Below are positions 1 through 11,500 of a stretch of DNA of 64,000 nucleotides, piece by piece. Numbering within the stretch: position 1 is the first letter of the stretch; every line of letters starts with the position of its first letter. Both the position numbers and the translations under genes were made by a program. Below the pieces are notes generated by a model. It saw only the letters and a list, made by a program, of their open reading frames with translations. It searched no databases and had not been told where the DNA came from. This DNA is from Siphonodentalium dalli (lineage: Eukaryota > Mollusca > Scaphopoda > Gadilida > Siphonodentaliidae). Location of the stretch: the NCBI GenBank assembly GCA_032622095.1, contig CP136068.1:137027989-137091988 (forward strand), in the 5' to 3' direction.

Positions 1-640
1 CACTTGAATTATAAAGGGCCATAACTCTGTTAAAATATATCGGATCAAACCCAAATTTGAACTTGATCTGTATTTTGGGGTGAGGACCACATGTACCAAA
101 TTTGGTGTAGATCAGATGAAAAATGTTTTGAGTCATAGCAGCTTGCGTGAATTCTAAGTAAACATTAAGAGTGAAAGGGTTAATTAAATAATACCAAAAA
201 CCATACAGATGAAGACCGTGCTAAGAAAAACCTAGGTAAGAAATATGAGCCAGATCAGAAGAAATATGTTCAACTTATTACATTGGATAGCATGTGTGTG
301 AAGGGTTAATTATTTTCTAAACTGATCAACTAATCGATACCAAAAACTATACAGGTGAGGGGTGTGTCATCATAAACCTACATATCAAATATGAAAACAA
401 TCAGACAAAAAATACTTTGGTTACAGCATCGGATGCTCATGCCTATGTGCGGATGCAAAGTGTTAATAATTTCTAAACCGATCAACCGATCGATACCAAA
501 AACTATACAGGTGAGGAGTGTGTCATCATAAACATGCACATAAAATTTGAACAAGATCCGATAACAAATATTCGAGTAAATGAATCGGATAGTAAGTGTC
601 TATGGACAGACGGACGGACGAACGACGGATGGTTGATCCG
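1..640. repeat. Dispersed 'gttatggccc'-type repeat, degenerate tandem units
   Basis: 'agggccataactctg' at the start, then three units with 'gataccaaaaactatacagg' and 'tgtgtcatcataaac' at roughly 200, 330 and 490, ending in 'ggacagacggacgga'. Non-coding. Confidence 0.6.
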
Positions 641-860
641 GACGTCGACATTATGTGTACCATACATGGTATGGGTACACATAAAAATGCATCTGACATT
701 TTGTCGAAAACGTTTTGTTTTTAAATTTGTTAAGAACATTCAACAAAAATTGAAGCTGAATTAGTGTATGATCATTGATCAATCAAGTCACTGTATTCTC
801 TTTACTAGAGTTAAGTAAAACAGTAAATTAAATTATACTTAATATAATATTCATTGTTTA

Positions 861-945
861 TTAACCATTTCTAGGCTTTCGTGACTGAAGCTTCCTGAAA
901 TTTAACAAAAACCCTGTGCCGAAGCATTCTCTTATATTGCTAAAC
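861..945 (+). mobile_element. Decayed family B MITE, left end
   Basis: TTAACCATTTCTAGGC then 'actgaagcttcctgaaattt' and 'accctgtgccgaagcatt' follow the family B left end with several substitutions. The right part is absent. Confidence 0.55.
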
Positions 946-1659
946 AGGAAACTAACTACCGTAATTTTGGTAACTTGTGGTGACATGACACATGTGGCCT
1001 GAATCCTGGGGTGTAATTCAAGACTTTACATGGTACATGTACATGTAATTACACCAAGCACTGTACATTACAGGCATAGCCGCAGCATAATTTTATACGT
1101 TATACGATTCCAATCACGCGTTTCGTTCCGCAATGATTTCCGTTCTGAGTTTTTCGTATTTTGTATTCTGAGAAATATGTTCTATATATAACTGTTGGGG
1201 AAATCCGACCAGCATTTTTAAAACTTCCGGTATAGTCAGGTATAGTTTGACAAATTTAGATAGTTTTGTGTTTATTTTAATAGGAAATTAAAACATTGAA
1301 TTTGTATATTTCTGACATACATGTATAACCTATATGACGAGTTTGAAGTAAAATTGACACATAAAATGCCGCCGGACATAACGGCAGACGCAAAAACATT
1401 TGGTAATTTGTATCGGACAGTGTCCGGCCGCTTATATTCAGGCTTGGTTGAATATGGATGTTATCTATAATATTGACGACCATCTCCACAATTTGGGGAA
1501 TGTTAGCAATACGTTCAGACAAATGTGTTTCAATATGACAAACTTAAACTAATTTTCGGTCAAACTTGAACCCTAATTAGTCTACAGATATTGATAGACC
1601 AGTTATGAGTTATGACTAGGTAAACCCTTTCTCTACTGAATACTCATCTCATTGACAAG

Positions 1660-1876
1660 TACAGTGATGCCCTAAATAATCGACTCCTTAACCACAGCAG
1701 AATTTTGGGTTATTTTTCAGGATTTAGTCAGAAATATGGCTTGTTGCCATTCATCGTAAAGCTGCCAGTAAGAGCTTTCCGATTAATGGCAACAAGCCAT
1801 ATTTCCGACTAAATCCTGAAAAGTTACCCATTATTCAGCTGTGGTTAAAGAGTCGATTATTTAGGGCATTAGTGTA
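1660..1876. mobile_element. Fold-back MITE family D, copy 1
   Basis: TA-CAGTGATGCCCTAAATAATC ... GGGCATTAGTG-TA. The 217 bp forms one long palindrome of about 95-bp arms. TA duplication and CAGT ends indicate a Tc1/mariner-type MITE. Confidence 0.8.
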
Positions 1877-1885
1877 GTTCCTTTA

Positions 1886-1957
1886 GGAAATGTTCATATT
1901 ATGAGTTCAACATACAACCTATGGTCATATGTTGAACATATTATCTAAACTTATCCC
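1886..1957. repeat. Palindrome family K, copy 1
   Basis: 'ggaaatgttcatattatgag' pairs with its complement around 'acaacctatggtcat'; followed by 'aatgaatagg' and 'cttctgcacttgtatta' as in copy 2. Confidence 0.65.
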
Positions 1958-2191
1958 ACCAATGAATAGGAATTCTTCTGCACTTGTATTATCATTTTCT
2001 CTGGCTGCTGTCTGCTCTTATATCATTAACATCCCTCCAAATGAATAATAGACCATTCCATTGTATATGTTTATAACTGAGTAGAAGAATCAATTTTGTA
2101 AAGAAAGGGTAAAATAGTTGTAGATAATAATCTCTTTGTGATCTGAGTTGTATTGGATCTTTATAATGTTCAGTATATTTGGTGATATGTG

Positions 2192-2426
2192 TTAACCCTT
2201 TGAGTGCCCTAAACCTACAAAATAAGTCTGTTAAAGAATATAAGAATAAATTATTAAAATTGTAAAAATTTGTAAAAAAATAAATAAAAAAATAAAAAAA
2301 TTGTTAGGCCAATGCATTCTCTTATATATGCGAGGCGACCTATGGTCGACTCGCATATATAAGAGAATGCATTGGCACAGGGTATATGGGTTGATACAAA
2401 AATCGACCTGGCACTCAAAGGGTTAA
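2192..2426 (+). mobile_element. TTAA MITE H' with one family A-type hairpin
   Basis: Ends TTAA-CCCTTTGAGTGCC / GGCACTCAAAGGG-TTAA. Inside is one hairpin (2307-2376) identical in its core to those of family A, and right-end phrases ('gggttgatacaaaaatcg') shared with family H. Ends 31 bp before exon a. Confidence 0.83.
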
Positions 2427-2457
2427 ACCCTTTGACATTTTGTTTAATAAAAAATAG

Positions 2458-2577
2458 AAGGAAATTGAAAATCGGAGACGTAAAGCACAGGAGAGGCTGA
2501 GAGATGAACACAGACAGACTTTAGTGGGGAAGATGGACAAGCAGGAAGAACTCTCTGAAAGACAACAAAAGATAAAG
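2458..2577 (+). CDS. Coiled-coil gene, exon a (40 codons)
   Basis: Acceptor 'aaaaaatag' precedes KEIENRRRKAQERL and donor 'aag/gtaaag' follows MDKQEELSERQQKIK. Phase 0 at both ends. Almost every residue is charged or polar, as in a coiled coil. A TTAA-type MITE ends 31 bp upstream, so the acceptor lies in the short gap between the MITE and the exon. Confidence 0.85.
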
Positions 2578-5500
2578 GTAAAGCATTATTGAATCTTTGG
2601 CATTGGATTCAATATGAAATATGTATTTCAATCAATAATAATATCAGAACATGCATTAAAGGTACTGTTGGCCTTGGCGGTGGGTATCCTGTGAAAATAT
2701 TTCCACCCGTCAAAAACCGCCACAAACAGAAAGAACAACAAAATGTAGACAGACTTTGTCCGTAAACAAATAAGAAATATCGCATAAACAGTATGTTATT
2801 GTCATATGCTTGACCATTGTTATGTAAACAAAAGCATAAAAAGTTACTTTTCTGGTGTTTGTTTATATTATGATGGTAAACATAAAGAGCGTTCTTTGTT
2901 GGTGAATTCCTGATATGGAACGAATAAAGAGCGTTTATGCCATTTGTGTGTGATTAGCCAGCAGCATTGTGGTTCTTCTGTAACACAATCAGGCTCTTGC
3001 TTAGGTAAAATATAGTAAATCTGTATGATAACATGCTGTTTACGCGATGGTCATGGTATATATGAACGAAACTGTATGTGTTTTAATGTTTTTCTGTTTA
3101 CGGTGATTGGAATAAATATGAATATTTTCGACAACTAAGGCCTCACGTGCCTTTAAACATACCTTTTATCAATAGCAGAAATACAGCAATTTATGAAGAA
3201 TATTATTTAAGTTGACTTCTTGGTTTTTTATTTAGAGCTTGACTGATTCTCAACTGTCAGTCACGTGGCATCGTGGGAGGTTCCCGGAATCGGAATCGGC
3301 TCACTGCGCCTGGTAGCTCCGGAATAGTGCCTAGCTGCGCCGGGTATCTCCAGCGTAGGATAAAGTCGGAGTCGGCGACAATTCCGGTGAAACTCCCAAA
3401 AGAACACACTAATTTCCAAAAACACAACAGCATCAGTTATTGCCCGGTCACTCTACTTCATGACCAGGCCTGCAAATATGGTGCCAGACATTTGCAGAAT
3501 GAGGTACTCAGAGGGTGAATTTTGTGACTCTATCCCACTAGTGGGCTAGCGTAAACAAAATCAGCCCTCTGGGGACCTCATTCTGCTTGGCCTCATCTGC
3601 TATGGGAGGCCAAGACTCATTTTGATGTTTCCAAATGGTGACAACTGTGATGTACACCCATTGGGAATCTCGATTATGTAATGTCTGTGTGTTGTCTGCC
3701 AATTTGGGGATATAGAGAAACTAAACTTAAAAAGAAAAAGAAACTTTCTAAAAATATTTCTAAAGAAACTACAAAACTTGTTAATTATAACTTGATAATA
3801 AAGATACTTTCTGAAAAGATGAGGCCTAATCAGAATGAGGTCCCTAGAAAGTGAGTTTAGTGATGCTAGCCCTCTGTGCAGGGTAGCGTCACTGAATTCA
3901 TCCGCTGGGGATCTAATTCTGCAAATGTCCAGCACCATATTTTCAGGCTGTTAATGATCCAAGTCCAGTATGATTCTGATTCTATGTGCATTCTTATTAT
4001 CCAAAGTTGCATGTATTCTTTGCGTGGGTGGTCGGCTGTGTAACTGGAATCAGCTTGGCACATACATTTACCACCATGGGAACCTGAGCACCTGTGATTA
4101 TGAGATTGGTCGTACATATTCTAGTAGAGTTATTACTCTTAAATTTTGAGTAATACAGAGCCCCAGACAAACATGAGCAGACGACACTCTTCTATATGCT
4201 TCTATATATGTGTGGGGCTCCCTGCAGGGTATTGGATGTTTTTTATTTTATGTCCTAAAAATTGTAAGAAACATTTATTTAAAAAAAATGATAAAACATT
4301 GTTAGGCCAATGCATTCTCTTATAAATGCGAGGCGACCTATGGTCGACTCGCATATATAAGAGAATGCATTGGCACAGGGTAAAAAAAATCCCGACTTAC
4401 TTTGAAATGTTTGTCAACATAATTTTGTCCAAGCATTTATTTCATTATTTTTTTCCATTGTTTTGAAAGTTGCAACAGATAATAAGAACCTGTTTGACAT
4501 TTGCAGAATGAGGTCCCTAGACGGTGTATTAATGATGCTACCCCGCACAGTGGGCTAGCACCACCATATTCACCCTCTGAGGACCTCATTCTGCTTAGGC
4601 CTTTTCTTCTTGGAAGTATCTATAGTCTAAAATTAACATTGTTTTTAGTTACTTTTTCTATTCTGTTCAGTTTCCAATCCCATAATTTGCAGAATCACAT
4701 AAAGCAGAATGAGGTCCATAGACGGTGTATTAATGATGCTACCCCCGCACAGTGAGCTAGCATCACAAAATTCACCCTCTGAGGACCTCATTCTGCTTAG
4801 GCCTCTTCTTCTTGGAAGTATCTATAGTCTCAAATTAACATTGTTTTAGTTACTTTTTCCATTCTGTTCAGTTTCCATTCCCATAATTTGCAGAATCACA
4901 TAAAACATATCTGCTTCTCGAGGTGTCAAAATTTAACTAATTACGGTATTTACCAGAATATGTATGCAGAGTGCTACAAGAAATATTTTCTTTTTGTTTT
5001 AATACCAAGAAAATAATAAAAGTTAACTTTACTGCCGCCATCCCTGTTGCATATAATTTAATGAGGAAATACACAGCTCACCGCAACTGATCATGATCAA
5101 CGCTATTTGTATTTTGGAGTTATTGTTTGTTGCGGAAAATTTACACATTGGCTGCCGTTATAGTAGGTTGTTTACCAACATTGATTTCCACATGCGCAAT
5201 CTTGTTACTGGACGTTTATTGATAACTAGCTGAAACAGGCTCCCTTTTGGAGCCTATATTCAAGATCAGAGGGTCCTGCAGCCCTGCTCTTCAAACACAT
5301 TTAGATCTTGGTTATGGCAGTAACCCCTTTGTGCTCTTCAAACACATTTAGATCTTGGTTATGGCAGTGACCCCTTTGTGCTCTTCAAACACATTTATAT
5401 CTTGGACGTGGCAGTGACCCCTTTGTGCTCTTCAAACACATTTATATCTTGGACGTGGCAGTGACCCCATTGTGCACTTCAAACACATTTAGATCTTGGA

Positions 5501-8500
5501 CATGGCAGTGACCACATTGTGTGCTTCAAACACATTTAGATCTTGGACGTGGCAGTGACCCCTTTGTGCTTCATGCACATTTTGATCATTTAACCATTTT
5601 TATTTCTAAAAAAATTTATTTAAAATTTTTGTTTTTAATTTAATTTTTAATTTGAATTTTGTTTATACCTAAACTAAATTCTTTAACAATTTCTACATAC
5701 AGAGCTATAGTCTTCATCAATTCATTCCAGGAGCTGTATATGTCACTTAGAAATAGAGAACAAGAAAAGAAAAAGGCAATGCAGGTAACATATTCAATGT
5801 ATCCTATTTAAACCAATAATACTCCTCAATGTCTAATTATTCCGTGTAAGTGACTCAGCAAAAAATCTGTATGGAGCTCCCAGATCCAAGCTGTGGATTC
5901 GGATCAGCCCATATAATTACCATATGCTGTGTGACTGTCTGCTAAAACTACTGTATTCTTCTCATCACATTCAGAAAGCCTGTATATACTTACCCAATCA
6001 CACCATTTCAGCTTTACTGTCTCTTTAAAATATATATAAGATGTTGAGGATAATGTTCCAGGGAGGACCCCAATTACTAGTTATATCCTATATAGGATAT
6101 TCCTAGTAATTGAGGTCCGCCCTGGAGGATTATTTGATTCCTATATATGATATAACCAGTAATTGAGGTCCGCCCTGGAGGATTATTTGATTCCTATATA
6201 TGATATAACCAGCAATTGAGGTCCGCCCTGGAGGATTATTTGATTCCTATATATGATATAACCAGCAATTGAGGTCCGCCCTACAGGATTATTTGATTTC
6301 TATATATGATATAACCAGTAATTGAGGTCCGCCCTGGAGGATTATTTGATTCCTATATATGATATAACCAGTAATTGAGGTCCGCCCTGGAGGATTATTT
6401 GATTCCTATATATGATATAACCAGTAATTCACGCTACTGCCCAGCGGCGATAACCACGCCTGCCATAAATTGCCAGACTGAATTATAGCAGGTTAGACAT
6501 CACACGCCGATATGTCTGACAACAAGGAACGACGTGTTTCAAATTTGGTGGACTTACCACCAGATTTTGCTGGATTTTTCTTCAATTCGACTGGCACTTC
6601 ATTGAAATCGCGACAGCAAGGATACAGGTACTTTAGTGAAGGCTACATACATTCAGTTTCAATGTATTACCACCGGCAAATTACCACCGAAGCATGATGA
6701 AAAATGAACCTGCACATGGCGTCGATTTTGAGATAAATTGTTCGATAATTTCGGATATTCACTGTTCTTGTCAAGCTGGATATGTAACACATAATAAATA
6801 TTCAATGTTATTATAATATATCTCTTCACAATAGACACACGATCTATCAATTTATCAAAGGTGTACCATACAATTTCCCTATTTCGATAAAAATTCGAGG
6901 ACATACAAGTCCTCGAATTTTTTCATCCGTTGTAGTAAGTTTTTTGTACTTTTTCGAAGATGCACCATACTGATTTCAAAAAGTGTTCCATGTTATAATT
7001 GATTTTTTTTCTTCTGGATAATGATACATATTCTAATAGATGGGCAATATTGAATCCTATACTGGACTTATGTTCGTGAACGTATTGATCATTAACTCCT
7101 TAGTCACTAATTTAGAATTTGAAAATACCACGCCTATACAGAAAGTGGGGGCAATGCCATACACATAGGTTCCAATACATACGGCATATATTGCTATATA
7201 GTGTTTATATATGTCCTAGAATATAGGGACTGTTTGCCGTGTGTATGGAGCCTCTGTATGTTGTATCTTGTAATAATTTTCCCACAATGACGTAGAGCAG
7301 ACCATCCTATTACCAAGAAGGGCGTTATGGAACAACATATATACAATATATAATAATCCTTTTATTTTAGACAAAAAGAACACCCTTATCCCTGCCACGT
7401 GGGTGTGTATGGGCTATATAAAAACGTGGCTTATATATCTAAGGAATATACTGTCATATACTTTGGCCATTTTAGTGTCCCTCGGTCCCCAACAAACTTG
7501 AATCATCCCTTGGAGATAATAACAATATGTGGTCCATTATCTCAAATGTGTACATAGTTTGATTTGATAGTGTTAACTAATTAGCTTATCTAGCACTTCC
7601 TAATCCCCTCACCATATTTCCATTTGTCACCTCTCTGGCTCAGCGTGACATTCCAACTTTCATAATTTACTAATCCAAAAAGCCCATAGGGCGAAGCTTT
7701 CACATACTGTTACTGTTATATTATTATATTGTATCAACTTACAGCAGGGTTTGTGTTTTTGGGGGCTAAATTTAGTCAACTTACATGAAACCAATACTCT
7801 TTTATACAAAACAAAATCAAAGTGAAATCGAGTAAGCCGGTAAATGAGTCTTTTTGTCTAACCTCCTCTTCGCAGAAGCGGCCGCTGCCCCAGGCTGTAT
7901 AATGCAATTATCTCATTGGCTCACACAGCTAATTGCGGTAGGGTCAATTGAGGTCCACCCTGGAGGATTATTTGATTCCTATATATGATATAACCAGTAA
8001 TTGAGGTCCGCCCTGGAGGATTATTTGATTCCTATATATGATATAACCAGCAATTGAGGTCCACCCTGGAGGATTATTTGATTCCTATATATGATATAAC
8101 CAGTAATTGAGGTCCACCCTGGAGGATTATTTGATTCCTATATATGATATAACCAGTAATTGAGGTCCGCCCTGGAGGATTATTTGATTCCTATATATGA
8201 TATAACCAGCAATTGAGGTCCGCCCTGGAGGATTATTTGATTCCTATATATGATATAACCAGCAATTGAGGTCCGCCCTGGAGGATTATTTGATTCCTAT
8301 ATATGATATAACCAGTAATTGAGATCCACCCTGAAGGATTATTTGATTTCTATATATGATATAACCAGCAATTGAGGTCCGCCCTGGAGGATTATTTGAT
8401 TCCTATATATGATATAACCAGCAATTGAGGTCCGCCCTGGAGGATTATTTGATTCCTATATATGATATAACCAGTAATTGAGGTCCGCCCTGGAGGATTA

Positions 8501-11500
8501 TTTGATTCCTATATATGATATAACCAGCAATTGAGGTCCGCCCTGGAGGATTATCCTCAACATCTTATATATATTTTAAAGAGACAGTAAAGCTGAAATG
8601 GTGTGATTGGGTAAGTATATACAGGCTTTCTGAATGTGATGAGAAGAATACAGCAGTTTTAGCAGACAGTCACACAGCATATGGTAATTATATGGATCTT
8701 TCTATGATTTCATCTGTTTTTTATTTCTATATGGGCAGCTTCTGAGACACAGATGTTTCAAATGGTGATGAATTATAGTATTTTAATCATATATTATGGC
8801 ATAGATTGTTATTAAAACCGTATATCAAGGCACTATAAAAAAAATATTCGGTGACTCCAAAATTAAGTGGGCATTTAAAAGGCATTGGAGGATAGATCCT
8901 ATACATTGCTTGGAAACTTGTAGGATTATTTAGCATAAAATTACCCATACATCCATTAATTTCCAGAATTTTAGAATAGAAAAATAAAAAGCCTCCCTCG
9001 ATCCTTCATCCAATTTCAAGCCTTGAAATAGCGTGTCTGTCATTTGCAGAATGAGGTCCCCAGAGGGTGAATTTAGTGATGCTACCCAGCATATGCGGGG
9101 TAGTATCACTAAATTCACCCTCTGGGGACCTCATTCTGCAAATGACAGGCACTCTGGGGACCTCATTCTGCAAATGACAGGCACACTATTTCAAGGCTTG
9201 TCCAATTTCCCATATGTAATTGCCTGAGAACACAGGTATTTATTTTTAATAATAATAATAATAATGACCAGTTTTATATAGCGATTAACCATTGCTCTAA
9301 CATGCTTGGTACAATATTACCACAGTCATATGTACAGGCCAACCAATGAACCGGCTGCAGCCATTGCAGGCGCTGCTCTAGTTTGATCAGAACATGCTCT
9401 GATACTCATCAGTATAACAAGCTGACTGGTACTCTTTTAACGCATGAGTGATGCGAAGCCGACACAGTACGAGCGACCTTGCTCAAGGGTCATAGCTTGG
9501 AGCGGGTTTCGAAACAGCGAGTAATTCGACAATTGCACGTCGATCAAAGCGGCCAAGCCACTGCAATGTGGAGATCCAATGACCGGCGACGAGCTGCGAA
9601 CCCATATCGATGTGTTTACAGCGAATACAAGTCCAACACGCTAACCACCGGACCACGGAGCTCCATTTTTAATGGCTGTATCTGGTTTTTTTTTTGCAGG
9701 AGAGGACGCTGTCGCAGCTAGAACAGGACCAGGATGAGATGCAGGAGCTAATAATGGAAAAAATCCGTAATGATTTCACTGTGACAGACTCCAAGAGAAG
9801 TCAACATCAGCATCAACAGGCCACGGTTAGAGATACATGCTTTATTTCTATTTAACCCTTTCAGTGCCAAGGCCGATTTTTGTATCAACCCATATTTCCT
9901 TGATCATTTTTCAAATTTATTGATTATAATAATGTGACACATTGATGTAAAGAGCTCTTAGAGCTCTTTCCATCAATGTATCACATTATTATAATCAATA
10001 AATTTGAAAAATTATCAAGGAGATATGGGTTGATACAAAAATCGGACTTGGCACTGAAAGGGTTAAAACACAACCCCTCTGTCTTCCCTCTCACATTATT
10101 TCTCTGAATGTGCTGTTTATACATCAACGTCAAGATAACATTCAAATCTATTCTTTTCCGAATGGACAGTCATTGTCCAAATAATTCATAGTTATTATCC
10201 TAAAAAATTAGAATTGTTCCCCTTTGTACAATTGCCAATATTTTATACAAAATAATTGAATATGTTGATATTTAATAATAGACCATTTTTGGCAATAACT
10301 CCTCGATTCATAAATACTGGACCATCATATGAAGAAAGAGTCAGAGCCATGAACATATCAACTTTGAATTTTTTCAGAAAACTATGATGCAGAATAGGAA
10401 AGAGAGGAGGGAGTTTGAAATGAGGAAAGATGCTGTAGAGAAGGACATTTTGTAAGTTACAATAAGAATATAGTTCATTTTTAACCCTTTCATGATGGGA
10501 GTTGCGCTGGTGCAGCATTAAAGATACTGTGCCAGTGCATTCTCTTATATATGTGAGTCTCCCATAGGGAGCCTTGTATATATAAGAGAATGCACTAGCT
10601 TACAAGGTCTTGGTAAATATCGTTAGGCCAATGTATCTATATCTATATTTGCGAATGTCTGTCTGTCTGTCTTTCTGTCTGTGTTCTATAGAAATTCACA
10701 GGGGACCATCTAGATGATGCCAAAGGGGTCTACTAGGAGTAGCTTTTTACGAGAAAGATAATGGTCGGGGTTAGAATTTTCTAAAGTGACGCCGTTGTTG
10801 TCAGGGGCAGAAAAGGGGAAGGGGCAGAACAAAAATTTGTCGCCGATTGCCACCAAACTTATATTATATATAATTATCCCCATAATATGAGGAATCTAAT
10901 GGCGTGGTTTAAATATGACAAAAGTCGCGCCGATCGCGTCAGGGGTGCCCGGAAGGGGGGGGGGGGGGGCAGATTTATTTTCTGTCGCCGATTGCCACGA
11001 AACTTACATATATTCATCCCCATGATATGAAGAATCCAACGGTGTGGTTTAAATATGTCAAAAGTGGCGTCGTTTGAGTCAGGGATGAACGGAAGGGGAG
11101 AGGGGCACCAAAATTGATAAAACTAATTTTAGCGCCGATTTCCACCAAATTGATATATATTCTTCTTCATGGTACAAGGAATCTAATTGTGCGATTTAAC
11201 AACGCCAAATTGTTGTTTTTGGATGAGAGATCGGGAGGGGGTGGGCACTAAATTTGATAATAAGTCGCCGATTGCCACCACACTTATACAAAATCATCCC
11301 CATGGTATGAGGAGTCTAATGGTGTGGCTTTTATCTGTCAAATGTGGCATCATTCGAGTCAGGGTTGCATTGAAAGGGACAGGGTCACCAAAATTGATGC
11401 ACAATTGTTTTTAGCGCCAATTTCCACCAAATTGATACACGTTCTTATCCATGATACGAGGAATCTAATCGTGATTTAAAGACGCCATTGTGGTGCTGTT

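Larger units (their letters stand above)
5909..8695. mobile_element. Element F: long inverted repeats with subterminal 53-bp arrays
   Basis: Terminal inverted repeats of about 140 bp (5909-6053 and 8550-8695), starting CCATATAATTACCATATGC, enclose two arrays of a 53-bp unit (6057-6429 and 7948-8553) and a 1.5-kb unique core. No certain target duplication. The long ends would suit a Mutator-like or fold-back type; no full transposase is present. Confidence 0.8.

Noticed and set aside
5287-5580. Minisatellite considered as a CRISPR-like array
   Set aside because: Units are directly abutting with no unique spacers, and the context is eukaryotic.
5703-5784. Longer version of exon b starting at the 'tacag' acceptor
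   Set aside because: It is 82 nt and breaks the reading frame with both neighbours; the 5731 start keeps it.
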